A stretch of DNA of 64,000 bases, taken from the NCBI RefSeq assembly GCF_025766255.1, contig NW_026516691.1, forward strand, positions 186,001 through 250,000. Direction: 5' to 3'. Positions 1-11,816 of this stretch are shown in pieces. The translations under genes and the position numbers were made by a program. A model generated the notes under the pieces. It was not told where the DNA came from and made no database searches. It worked only from the letters and a program-made list of their open reading frames with translations. Every line of letters begins with the position of its first letter. Position 1 is the stretch's first letter. This DNA is from Zychaea mexicana. Its lineage: Eukaryota > Mucoromycota > Mucoromycetes > Mucorales > Lichtheimiaceae.

Positions 1-213
1 TCTCTCTCTCTCTCTCTCTCCCACTACACTGAACTAAAATTATAATACGTGCGCCGATCTTTCCTCTGGCTCACTCCTCCTCCTCCTCCTCCTCCTCCCA
101 CCCGACCAAGTTGCTTGTTCAATACACGCCCCCTTTTTTTATTATTATCTAGATTGTATATATATTAAAAGAAAGAAAGAGAGTCTACATTAAGCATTTC
201 TTTCAAGTCGTGT
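1..213. other. Window edge and SPF1 3' flank, low complexity
   Basis: The first 20 bases are a TC dinucleotide run, followed by a CTC trinucleotide run near 76-98. The rest is AT-rich and lies downstream of the minus-strand SPF1 stop codon, so it is probably 3' UTR and terminator sequence. No coding signal is seen. Confidence 0.5.
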
Positions 214-3200
214 TCATTCGCGTCCTCGTCGTGCAATGCTCTTGGCGCGGTTATCGGCAAACAGTCGCTTGGTAACAACCTCAATGAGATAAGAAACACC
301 ATAGTCGAGAATCATACAGAATGTCAACTTGTCCCGGAACTTGCAGGTGCCACGTGAGATTACTGATTAGCTTCATGATAGCATGAAAGAAAAAAAAAAT
401 TTGGGTACTTACCGCACTTGGGAAATTGACCAATTTGAGCTGCTCGTTCACCTCGGGGAATAGTTCGGTGGCCCCAGCCAGTGCAATGCCTCCAACAGAA
501 AGAAGGCCATAGTACAAGGTCTTGTTATCTTGGATACGTTCTCGGAATGGGTATCCCTATACCACATAGCACAAAAGAGTATTTAGTCAAGCACTACTCA
601 CTCAATCATGCAAACCCCCGAAAAAAAAAAAAAACCGAAAACAAGCTTTCTCACCTGATAGTTGATCGCAAAGGTTGATACTTGCATCGATAACTGGATA
701 AGGTATACACCGCTGTTCAAAAGACTTGGCTCGAATTCTCCTTCCAAATCCACCTCTTTGGGTCTAAAGTAGAGTTGACACTACTTAATAAACCGCAGAC
801 ACCATGTGCAGCAGCAGCAGCAGCAGCAGCAGCAAGCAAAACACACATGTAGCAGAAAGAATGCACTTACGGTTCGTAATAGTTGGCAAGCGAGTTGACA
901 TAGATCAACGCAGCAATATGGACGGCAAACTGGCCAAGAACTGACAGGATAATGTACGGATTAAAGATGTTTGGCTGAGGTCGCTCCTTGGAAAGCTTTT
1001 GCAGAGGCTAAAAAAACAAAAAGGATGGACGACGACGACGACGATTGCAAAAAGTTACACGGATGCACCCATGGGCCATTCGAAAAAGCCAAAAAGGGTA
1101 ATTGCACACTCTTTTTTCTTACCTTGCCGCGGGAAATGCATAGGAAACAGACTGCCATAAGCATACCCGAAATTGTCACCTGAAGATCACCAAATTTGAT
1201 GCCATCCAGGTAGAGCACAGACAAACTGTAGGCCGAAATGAGGCAATTGAGGGCAAGGATTTTGTACATTTGGATCGTTGCAACGAGCGTACAGCGACCT
1301 TGACGGATAATATTGTTGACTAATCATTTCCCCGCACACACACACACACAAGAGAGATGCATTAGTAACCTTGCATGATAATGCTAATAACCCGAGAAAG
1401 AACATTCTTTTCTTTCCCCCCCTTCCCCCAATCGACTCTTCTTTTACCTGCCATGACATTGCGTAATTTCGAAGTGAAAGGGGCAGCGACCGAAGCATCG
1501 CCAAATTTGATGGTAGGCGGTTCTTCCATGTCCATGTCCTCCATAAAGTGAGTAGCCATGCTCTCGAGCTTCTGCTTCTGCTCCATCTGACGACGCTGTT
1601 GCGGTGTCATGTTGGCGACCTGTTGTTGCTGCTGCTGGGCACGCTGGGCATGTTCGGGGTACAGATGAGCAATGGCCGGGGGAGGCGGCGGTGTAGGCGA
1701 CTTGAAACGTTCAGCTAGCTTCTTTTGCTGTTCGTACATGTTCTTGAGACGATCCATCTTGGCACGTTCTGCAATCTTTTTCAGATCCTCAGGTGTACCG
1801 TCCAAAAGCGCAACGCCAATATGTGCCTGCTTCAATGCGCCAACGTCATTGGTGCCGTCACCAGCCATCAACGTCGTGTACCCCAGATCTTTCAGTCCCG
1901 TCAGTAGATATTCCTAACGCACCATTTTTTTCCTTTTCTTTTTAGCGTTTCCTCATGGATAACAAACAACAACCACGGTCCAAACGGATCATCAGCCCCC
2001 CCCCTACCCCCAGTATTACCTTTTGCGATGGTGACACGCGCGCATACACCCAAGTGTGTTCGAGCAGGATCTTCATGTTTGGCTTATCCATGAAATCGTT
2101 CATGGCTGCACCCGTGAGACAAAGGTCGTACTTGTCCAACATCTTTGGGTCCAAAGGCGATTCAGGATCCACTGGGAATCGAATCGATTCGTCGACAGAG
2201 TGAAACACTGTCTGGTCCTGAAGCTTATCAACAATAAGCACGTCGCGTTCCACAATGGCGACTTGGCGTGCCACTGCACATGCTGTCAGCGGATTGTCTC
2301 CGGTGATCATGATGCATCGATGCGAAGACTCGTTGAGCTCCTTCAACGCTTCAATGGCATCTTCTTTAAGCGGACATGAAAAGACAATGAAGCCGGCAAA
2401 CGTTAACTCAGATTCAACCGAATCACGGGACAAGTTATTAATCTGTGATACCCCACCCAAAACGAAACAAAAAGAATGTGTTATCAGTCAACACTTAAAG
2501 GAGAGAAATGCCTTCGATCAATGATAAGAGAGAGAATGTGTGTCTCCCCCTCCCTTCGTACCTGGTCAGTCGATAACCCATCTTCCAAAAACTTATAACC
2601 CAGCGCCAATACACGACTTCCCTTACGGGTAAAGTAGCGATAGGTGTCATCGTAGTTATCAGGAACGTTGGCATACATGTCACGGAGCGTTTCTGGAGCA
2701 CCTTTCACAGCAGCAAACGTCTTGTGCTTACCAAAGTCAGGATGGACCAGAATGGAAATCGACGATTGGCGCTTCAAGGCAGACGAGAACTGGAATCGAC
2801 GACGGATTTGCAGATTTTCCTTTTTCTTGGACTCTTTCGGTGCAACAATTTCGCGCGAACCGAGGTCCCAATCGAGCGCTTTGAGCGTCTCCTTTTCCAT
2901 CGGATCCCCAACAACGCCATCTTCCAGTAGCACAAGAGCGTGTGCAGACGCCAGGACCCATTGGGTTGCCTTGGGGACGGCTGTAGCCGCCATAAGCTCG
3001 GTGCTCGACTGTTTGGGACTAGTGTCATGACAGTTTTTTTTTTAGAGAAAAAGGAGATCTCGGATTGTAGAATGATGCATGCGGTGCTGTACACTTACTC
3101 TGCAGATGCAACACCTTCGAAGACAAGGTCCTCACCGGTCAAGGTACCTGTCTTATCAAAACAGCAGACATCCACTTTGCCAGCAAATGGTATACGGAAC

Positions 3201-5151
3201 GGTTCGGTACAGTAGATGGCTATCATTGTTTTTTTTTTGTTCAAAATCCCAATTGAGTCATCATACCCTTCTTGGCTTCCTGTATCTCTCTTTCCCCGCG
3301 GGGATCCTTACCATATTTTGCCAATGCAACAAGACTGCTGTTGACTGCCATGCTAAGCTCCATGGGCAGCTCAGGTGGTACGACGGACGTGACGATCAAG
3401 ATACAGTCCAATAGCAACTTGGATCGCTTGCGATCGTTCTTGACACCTTCTTGCCAGACATAGGACGATGCAGCAATGGCAAAGACACACAAGAACAGAA
3501 TAAACAGCAGAGCTTCAAAGTTGTTGGCAGTAACGCGTTCCGTCGAGAAAATCATGGTACGCACAAGGTTACCCTGCGACGTGCCAAAGCCTGTGCGAGC
3601 AACAGTGCAGATACATCCACCATCAGGAGCTGCATCGTTCATGGGGGGTGTGACCTGTAAGACCTTGGTGCCACCATAGAGCACGTTCAATTTGTCAACG
3701 TTGACCAGATCAAAGTCATCATCAGGGTTTCGCAACGCGACAGATTCCTAGATAGTTTAAAGTCATGAGCCTCTCTTCTTTCGTTAAATCATCCTCTCTC
3801 CCCCCTCCCCATAGCTATTACGTAGTAGTTACCTTTAGCAAAGGAGTAGATTCACCGGAAAGCATGGCTTCATTGACAATGCACGAGCCATCCGAAATAA
3901 CCAAATCACAAGGGACACCTTGATCCTCCTTGGTACGCGCTACATTTTCAAGGTTTAGCATAGATCCACCGACCAAGAGCCCCCCCCCCTCAAGTATGAC
4001 TTACTAATAGATACTACATCACCCGGGAGCAATTCATCACTTTCAATTTGGATCCACTTCTTTTCACGCTTGACATAGACGGTGAACGGCTTTTGGTTCA
4101 TGGCACGGAATTCACCAATGGTCTTGAGACGTTGGAAGACAACCGTGGCCTCAAAAACGATCAACATGAACAGTGTAAACAGCGAATAATACCAGTATTC
4201 ATCCAAGCACCACAAGCCAACACAAAAGATCTGAAAGACAAAGAAAGGGGCCACAGCATGTTCTTTGAACAAATCCATGAATTTGGGAACAGGAATTTCG
4301 AATCTAGCCGGAGCGAACCCCACATTAAAAAAAACAGATAATCCCATTTAGTAGTAAATCAAATTGTCAAGGGGAGCAAAGCATTTACCGGTTAGGACCA
4401 TAAGTCTCGTGTACATTCTCGATCTGACTTTTGGTTTCCAATCCCTTGAGCGACTGATAGGCTGAAACAGGTGGGCACAAATCCGATGGATAGACCAGCA
4501 TTTCAAACTGTTTCTTATCCGGGTTCCAAATGAATTTGTTTTGTTGAAAGTAAAAGTAGATATCACCCTTCTATAATAAATATTTGGCAAGCCCTTTTCA
4601 AAAATTAGCTCTCCCATTTGCTTTCATGTCCGCCATGTATGCTTTCAAAATTATCAAAACTTGCCTCGCCATGATGGATCTCACACAAGGTACCGGTACC
4701 TTGATGACGGAACGGAACAACCTTAATCACAGTAGCCTTTTGTACATTGTGTTCCTATCATACATTCTTTGGGGTGAGTCCATGCACCAATTTTTTTATT
4801 CTTCCCATATCCCCAATCTTTACAATGTGAAAGAGATATAAAAAAAAAGAAGCAAACCTTGACACAAGTGAGCAGAGCCTTGATGGACACGCTCCACTGA
4901 CACACCAAAAACGAGAGGGCGTGCAACGTAACGATACTACCAAGAGTGACAAACGTCCATTCTTGCGAGACAATGTATTCATCGTACTTGACCATGTAGA
5001 TATAAGTCCACACAGGATACAGGATGGTAGCAAATGGCCACACGTAGAGATGCCATTGACGTGGCAGCGGCACGTGGAGCGAGGCCGCCGCGATCGATTT
5101 GGACTGGATAAGTGTTTGCGTCCTATACACGTTATTTTCCACCCCCATCAT
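214..5151 (-). CDS. SPF1: P5A-type transmembrane helix dislocase ATPase (SPF1/ATP13A1 family)
   Basis: P5A P-type ATPase of the endoplasmic reticulum; the family extracts mis-inserted or mistargeted tail-anchored helices. Introns split the gene into many exons. Reading the minus strand, the N-terminal segment has SLHVPLP followed by two hydrophobic spans (about 5090-4870). Then come the [17 protein letters not shown] segment (4290-4245), the actuator-domain SGEST loop (about 3860) and the P5 signature [15 protein letters not shown] (about 3370). The phosphorylation motif [12 protein letters not shown] is at 3178-3131. The nucleotide-binding domain follows, then [14 protein letters not shown] (about 1871) with the Q/P-rich P-domain insertion usual in this family, and the final helices. 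The last exon ends in a basic tail ([11 protein letters not shown]) with stop at 214-216. ATG at 5151 or 5148 is chosen because the codon at 5163 is TTG. All catalytic motifs are present and no break is seen. Exact exon edges were not all resolved. Confidence 0.93.
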
Positions 5152-6876
5152 TCCGCCCCACAAAAATTAGAAAAAAGAAAATAATACAGAGAAAAAACAA
5201 CCCAATTCAAAAAAAAAAAAGAGCCATGACTCTTCTTTTCACATTCATAGATCGCGATTCTTTTGTGTCTTACATTTCGCAAACAAGTTTATCTAAATAA
5301 ATCCAGGGACACACTGATCAGCTCAACAAAAAGAAAGAAAAAAAGACGACGACGTGTTCGGTCGTCAGCACCCTTTTTTTTTTCCACCAATCTGGGATTG
5401 AACCTTATCAAAAACCCGAGCTTGAATTAGGTTTCTTTCCATGGGGTACTGTTGGTGTTTGAACTTTTGGTTTGGCAACTGCAGTGAAAGATCCTCGATG
5501 AGGTTATCAGCTCTTATTAGTGTCATGTGTGTATATGCACTGGAGCGGAAAACTGTTCTTCGTAGAAATTTGGATCGAGATGGTAACTTGTCAGATTCGT
5601 GAAACGTTAAACTTTTGATTTTTACATTGGCAGACATTGAGCAGTTTTTTGTTACGGTCTACAATCAAACCACCACTTTTGTGCAAACAACCGAGTCATC
5701 CGTGTTGCTGCTTTCTTGGCTCATTGATTAGCGCGAGATATATTAGGTCCCCACGGATCTAGCCTGCTGCATGATCATACAAAGATTCATCATACTCATA
5801 CTCTGTAAAACATCATTTTACGCAATTCCAACAACAGTCGAGCTTACTCCAAACCGAGCTGACCAACGACGATGTGTCTATTGGCACAAAAGACTATATT
5901 TTCGCTTGCATCTCGGATGCTTTAACATCAAAATACATGAGCTACAAAATATATAAAAACACGCGAGTCGGGCTTATCCTTGACACGTTTCTCCGACATT
6001 CTTTACTCTAGACTGGTGCTTGTAACCTCCATGACCGAAAGAAAGGATTGTATCAGCTTATTATGAAATGGTACCCAGGAGGACATCAGCACACATGATT
6101 TCCATTCTTTTACAACTTTTGGATGGCGTACGATGGGTACTTGTGAAGTGCCCAGTAAAAAAATAAATAAATAAAAATTGCCCAAGCAGAGCATCTCGTT
6201 CGGTTGACGCTGTTGCTTCAAGTAGTGTGCCAAAAGCAACATTATAGCGTGTGTGATGACACTTATTCTTTGCAAAAGCCAATGCTTGTGTGCACAATGT
6301 TTGGTTAAATTATGATATAGAACCATGTCTTTGAATAAGTTTATAGCTCATTCTTTTTGTTGCCGTTGTAAAGCTCCCCAATCCACACGTTTCACTCTTT
6401 AGGATCCTATTATTAGTTTGTTGGTGGTCGGAATTTGGCATGTTTGGGCTATTCTGCATGGATTTTTTGTACTTGTGCGACAAATAAACTGTTTTCAGAA
6501 CTGTTGATTACTTTTCATTGTTTACTCTAGATGTATGCATGTTGGAAGTAGATCAAGGCACAGCAAGTGTTTTTGAAACAAGTAGAAGATCATACATTGT
6601 TATATATTTATTAGAAAGCACATTATCTACTACAGTTATAAATGCTGAAAGACGGAAAAAAGTACAAGACCTTGGATGTTTGTTGGATATACGGTGTGCG
6701 TGATTCTTGTTGTCGCTGAATGATGATGATGATAATGCTAATGATAAAAGTGTGTATATGAAAGAGTTATATATAATAAACGATTAAAGAAGAGCAAATG
6801 GCAATAATATGTAAGCAACGATAATAATAATAATAATAATAGTAAACAGTTCAAGAGACCACAAAGGAGAGTCGAA
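5152..6876. other. Intergenic region between SPF1 and the TBC gene
   Basis: It contains the SPF1 promoter, rich in A-tracts near 5165-5220. A possible 90-codon minus-strand ORF at 5365-5637 is listed separately. Minus-strand frames at 6003-6326 look weakly protein-like but are split and match nothing I know. GAT and AAT microsatellites occur at 6721-6742 and 6821-6842. No other gene is supported. Confidence 0.5.
5365..5637 (-). CDS. Possible small hypothetical protein (90 aa)
   Basis: A true ATG at 5637 opens a 90-codon frame on the minus strand, 214 bp upstream of the nearest SPF1 base and on the same strand. The product would be basic, without a membrane span or signal peptide, and ends in KKKGC. 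Composition is not low-complexity, which argues mildly for a real gene. I recognise no family. It could equally be a chance ORF within the SPF1 promoter or leader. Confidence 0.25.
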   Translation of the reverse strand: MSANVKIKSLTFHESDKLPSRSKFLRRTVFRSSAYTHMTLIRADNLIEDLSLQLPNQKFKHQQYPMERNLIQARVFDKVQSQIGGKKKGC

Positions 6877-7598
6877 TTATATGAAATCATCATCATCATC
6901 CATGGGCGGCTGTCGCTCTGCCATCCACTTTGCCAACATTTCATCCTCCCATTCTTCCTTGGGTATTGGATGGCTCAAGTAGCGATCTGCCTGAATCCGG
7001 TCAGGCACGCTATTCCATCTCAACACCTCCCAGTCCTTTTGCCAGGTATTGACCGGTGATCTAGAATATAAAGTAGTAGTGTTTGTGTGAGTCAAGCGGA
7101 TAAGATGACATTACACTCTCGGGGTCCCAACGCCAGAAAAAACTGTTGCAAAACAAAACACGAGCTTACTCTTCATGTAGCCATAACCCACTTCGCTTTT
7201 GTAGTTCCAAAGGCGGATAGCGTTGTTCTAGTTCAACCGCCTTTTCCACAATCTTGTCCAGATCCATATCTTGCGGGATATGCGTAATCAGCGCATGCAA
7301 GTGGTCTTGATCTGCTCGGAGAAACTCTTTCCGTCGTAATAACGTGATCTGATGATTCCACTTCTCCGGTTAATAATCCCCCTGTCCTTGCTCTATCCCA
7401 AATGTAGAAAGAACCCCATACCGAGCTTGCACAGTAGATAGGCATCAGAGGAGAACTTGAGATGAATAAGTCAAATAACCGGGCAACCTTGTCGAATTGT
7501 TCGAAATCATGACTGAACCAAGTCAATACCCAGCTTAATGCATAATACGGCATGATATGACATCTATACACAAAAAAACAAGATGGTTAGCACAAGTT

Positions 7599-7635
<37 letters not shown>

Positions 7636-8680
7636 CACCACCACGCTTTTTTTTCTCCCCTTTCAACCACCTGTCAAGATGATCCGTGAGCTCGCTATCC
7701 TCATACTGAACAAGCGAACTCATCAACCGCAACTGTTTGGAGATAGGATCAAACGAGTCCAGCATTCCGTCTCTGATAAAGAACAAGGCAGCGTTCTCTG
7801 CTGCAGGAATAGCATCCTTCTTTCCGAGGACCAGCAGAAAACAGCTACATATATCGTGGAATCCCTTTGGATCATCCGCATTTAAACCTGGCTTTTAATG
7901 ATCCCCTGACGCTTTGAACAATGTCTCCCCTTCCCCTTCCATTTTGAAATTCCATATCACTTTTGGATGGCATCACTTTTGGATGATTACCTGGTAATAT
8001 TTTAATCGAGGGTTTCGCCACAGTATCTCCACGATCAAGCTATGGAGTTCCTTTTGCTTTTGTGCTTTCAAGTCGGGTGATATATCTGATAACGTAAAAC
8101 ACATGCAGCGGCACACCAAAAAAAAAAAAAAAGTTCAAATCAGATGACGATTGCTGATGACGAGATCGTATGTTTCGCACTGTCTGGATATAAGAAAACT
8201 TGCCTCGCGGATAGTAATAGAGTGAACGGTCGATGTCTTTAGATATTTGTATTGGATCAGCCAAGTCTTTCTCTGGAAGAGAAAAAAGAATAGGGAAAGT
8301 CAGATCAATCCATCCTTTTTCCCACCTCCAACCATTGTATCTATACGATCAGAAATGTAGAAAGAGAGATATACGGTACCACTTCCTTTCTCATCCACAT
8401 AACAGCCATGATGAGTGTGTAGCAAAATAGGCCTGTTAATCATGGTTCTTTGTCTTAGTGTTTCCAATATATACACACACATACACACATGTACATAGGC
8501 GGATCAAATCCCTCATATAATAGGGTTTGTATACAATATATATATATATATATACCAGACTATTCTCCGTACACTGTCAAGCAAGTATCCTCCGGGCATC
8601 CGAGCAAGTTGTTGTAACGCTTTCAAATCTTTACTCTTCAATGCCGAAGCTATCCGTTCCAATTGACTCGATTGTTCCAT
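6877..8680 (-). CDS. TBC-domain Rab GTPase-activating protein, TBC1D20/GYP8 type
   Basis: Multi-exon minus-strand gene. The ATG at 8680 opens MEQSSQLERIASALKSKDLK. An exon at about 8265-8200 carries ISKDIDRSL, the IxxDxxR arginine-finger motif. The exon near 8060-8002 ends in NPRLKYYQ, giving the YxQ glutamine finger, and it continues across an intron as GFHDICSCFLLVLG. Later exons encode the C-lobe, including YYALSWVLTWFSHDFEQFDK and SSPLMPIYCAS (about 7550-7425), which resemble TBC1D20 most closely. TBC1D20/Gyp8 proteins act on Rab1/Ypt1 in early secretion. Both catalytic fingers are present. The C-terminus ends in PPMDDDDDFI, with no hydrophobic tail anchor such as human TBC1D20 has, so this protein may be soluble. 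Exon borders in the first third are approximate. Confidence 0.85.
7602..7634. repeat. CA microsatellite in a TBC-gene intron
   Basis: Uninterrupted (CA)n of about 16 units, lying in an intron of the minus-strand TBC gene close to its splice site. Confidence 0.9.
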
Positions 8681-10124
8681 CGATTTGACTTTTTTTTTTG
8701 TGTATTGTTAAAAAAAGACAAAGAGAGTTAACCCGGGAGGCAATGTATGTGAAGCTTATAGTAAGAATGTACCGATGGACAATTTTACACCCATTAGATC
8801 CGCAAGGGCTAGCTCATGCATAAGCGTTGTTGTTGTTGTTGTTGTTGTTGAAGTAAGTGTTGCCAGTTTATGTACTTGTAAATAAATAGAATGAATACTG
8901 ATATAGTAGTTCAGCAGTGAAAGTTTAAAAAAAAGAGTAGTGTAAAAAAAGGACCGAGAAAAGAAACAAGTTGAACCGAAAAAAAAAAAAGCTAGATCGG
9001 GATGAATCTGTCACAACTGACTAGGCTAGAACAACCCACCCCCTTTTTCTTTTTATCAGGAACATTATTTCAAAATGGTGAAAAGAACGAAAGGGCTGCT
9101 TCTTTTTTGTTGTTGTTGTCGTCGTCGTTAGCAGCCCTGCAGCCTGAGTACAGTATTATGGAGGAACAAAAAAACAAAGGGGGGAAGTGTGGGAAGGAAA
9201 ACAAAAAGGTGTTGCTGGATGCGTCGTCATCGTCGCCGTTCTTGTGTTACGCGGGAGAAAGCGCCGTGTTCATAGGCCAGCCATGAGTCAACGAACAAAA
9301 AAAAGGTGTGAGTGAGTGTGTGTCTCTAATCATCCTTAAGAAATGCTTAGCAGGAAAAGAAGAAAGGCCAAGGCAGGTCTGTTCCACATGGGGTGAAGCA
9401 ACGCAAAAAAAAAAACATGTCATTTAGTCGAAACGCCACGTAAGCCGTCTCCCATGTGCGTGGTTCACTTGCCAAGGTCAAAGTAGTGTGGGGGAATAGG
9501 GCCAAGACTCGAGTTCGAGTTTATTGTTCTTGTTGGCATAGAGCATGCCACGTTTTCACCTGTTTTTTCTTGTGCCGAGGCCGATCTCATCTTAGAGTGC
9601 AACAGCAGCAGCAGCAGCAGTCGGTGGCCAGATGACCCTCCAAAAGAACGAGTACGGCGCGCAACACATGCATGTGGTGGTGGTGGGTGGGTGGCGCCGC
9701 AGTTTGGACGCGTAGAAAATTGAGTCCAAAAAAAAAACAAGTTTGGACCAGAGCCGAAACGCGTGGAAACTCACGAGTGACTGCAGCGGTTGCTATGGCA
9801 ACGGCGTCCCTTTCGCGGGTTGTCTGAGTCAAATTCCCATTGTTGGCTTCCCTTTCCGGCATGTTCCCCTCAAAGTATATAAAAAGAGAGCGCCTCTTTG
9901 GTTTCCCACTCCTCACATTTGATCTCTTCTTTTCCTTACTTTTGCTACTCTACAAAGCTCACACATTCTTTCTTGCAATCAAATACACGCTCGCCCCAGG
10001 CACATACAGAACGTAAGGATTCCCTCACTCCCTCTCTTTTCAAAAACTGCGGCGCCGCAGTGATGGTTTGAAAATGATAAGGAACATCAAACGCTGATTA
10101 TCATTTGACACTAGCAGCAGCACT
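8681..10124. promoter_or_regulatory. Intergenic region with promoter and leader of the C2H2 gene
   Basis: A GTT microsatellite lies at 8827-8850. TATATAAAAAG at 9876-9886 is a good TATA element for the downstream plus-strand gene, followed by a pyrimidine-rich leader. GTAAGG at about 10013 and a branch-like tract followed by CTAGCAG near 10110-10117 suggest a 5' UTR intron. Two tiny ATG frames at 10063 and 10074 fall inside that candidate intron. The frame at 9002-9286 looks like noise. Confidence 0.55.
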
Positions 10125-11004
10125 ATGGAGAACTTGTACTTTACAAACGGTCAAGACGGCTTTCCACACTACTACGACTCGTCGTTCCCTCCATCGCTAC
10201 CGCTTGACACATCACCTTATCTTGACGCTTCTTCTGGCATCGACTTTGCTTCCACAGCATTCACAGCACAACCACTAGCAGCAATCTCACCGGAAATGAT
10301 CGACATAGCATGTCCTCCTGCGTTGGCACCGATATTCGCGCCTTTGTTCGACGGTTCAGCCTACTACATCTCATCAAGCCAGATTAGCAAATTCTTGTCA
10401 AAGGACGTCCCCTACGATTGTCCTGACGTGCTCATGGACCCTTTCGTCCCATTCGACGGCAACCCATCCAGATTGGTCATCCCATCAAAAGTCCTGCAAG
10501 AGGAACTCCGTGCCGAGGATGACAATCCAGCCACGCCTTCTACTGCTCCTTCATCACCTTCATCTTCTTGTGACACGACTCATACTTTTGATTACGCATC
10601 GCGCTCGTCGTCACCTTCGCTTGGTTCCATCTATGAACCAGTTCACCAACAACAACAACAACAACACTATCAGATTGATTGTGCGCAGCAGCCACAGTCA
10701 CAAGAGGCACGCTCGTCGTCACCTTCGCTTGGTTCCATCTATGAACCAGTTCACCAACAACAACAACACTATCAGATTGATTGTGCGCAGCAGCCACAGT
10801 CACAAGAGGCACGCTCGTCGTCACCTTCGCTTGGTTCCATCTATGAACCAGTTCACCAACAACAACAACAACAACAATATCAGAATGATTGTGCGCAGCA
10901 GCCACAGTCACAAGAGGCACCCTCACCATGCGCTCAAATGGAAGAGCTGCAAGCAAACGCTTCTTCACCATCTTCCTTCTCCTCTTTTGTCTGCAACTAT
11001 ATGG

Positions 11005-11035
<31 letters not shown>

Positions 11036-11612
11036 AACATCTACAACAAAAGAAAAGACATCTACAACAGAAGAAGCAACATCGTCAACAGCCACAGATA
11101 CTAATTCGACTACAGCAGCAACTGCAACAGAACAAACAACAACAAGCAGAAAGCGACGACGATGTGCTACGGCAGTCAATTATCAAGAAGATCAAGACCA
11201 TGATGATGAACACTGCGTACCAAGTACTACTACTACCACCACTAAACAGCGCGAATCGAAGCGTCGACGAACAGCAGCAGCACCCACATGTACTGTGCCA
11301 AAGAAAGTCCAGAAGAACAATGCTGTTGATGAAGCGGACGCGTACAATAACCGACCCCATGTGTGTCCCATTTGCCATGTGCGATTCAGCCGGTCCTACA
11401 ACTTGCGCACACATCAGCTCACGCACGACAAAAACCGGCTCAAGCCATTCAGCTGCAACGTGTGCGAGAAAGGGTTTGCGCGCAAGCACGATCGAGACCG
11501 ACATGTTTCTGCTGTCCATACTGGCGAAAAGTCGTTCGAATGCACTGTATGCGGCGCAGCCTTTGCACGCAAAACATACTTGATGTCCCACATGACGACC
11601 AACCACCCTTAA
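10125..11612 (+). CDS. C2H2 zinc-finger transcription factor, CRZ1/MSN2-like
   Basis: Single-exon protein of 495 residues starting at ATG 10125. The N-terminal 400 residues are acidic, Ser/Pro/Gln/Thr-rich and look like an activation domain. They include three tandem copies of a roughly 33-36-residue unit, each starting near SSSPSLGSIYEPVH with variable Gln runs, at about 10600-10920. A run of twelve threonines begins at 11004. A basic patch (SRKRRR; SKRRR) likely serves nuclear import. The C-terminus (about residues 412-493) has three C2H2 fingers: HVCPICHVRFSRSYNLRTH, FSCNVCEKGFARKHDRDRH and FECTVCGAAFARKTYLMSH. The ARKHDRDRH helix resembles the calcineurin-responsive factor Crz1. I saw no clear PxIxIT docking motif, so that assignment is only a possibility. 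Confidence 0.85.
10600..10920 (+). repeat. Three in-frame tandem repeats in the zinc-finger gene
   Basis: Three direct copies of a unit of about 100 bp encode SPSLGSIYEPVH, a Gln run, then a YQIDCAQQPQSQEA-like block. Copies are nearly identical at the DNA level and differ mainly in CAA number, which fits recent unequal crossing-over or slippage. Confidence 0.9.
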
Positions 11613-11779
11613 AATCAAAAATCCTCTCTTTATCTCTCGTTCTGCACCTTGTTTTTCGTCATCGCTCTTTTACTAGCATGACATTCAACGCCATTCTGTA
11701 CAACCCACAAACACGTCTTCTTCTTCTACATACACCTCCCCTTCACCCCTCCCCCAAAACACTTGTTCTTTTGATGATT

Positions 11780-11816
<37 letters not shown>

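Noticed and set aside
6003..6326. Overlapping minus-strand frames with protein-like text
   Set aside because: Starts are non-ATG in one frame, there is no family match, and an A/T-rich gap breaks the reading.
10540..11618. Long antisense and alternative-frame ORFs over the zinc-finger gene
   Set aside because: They are shadows of CAA/ACT repeats and of the C2H2 coding frame.
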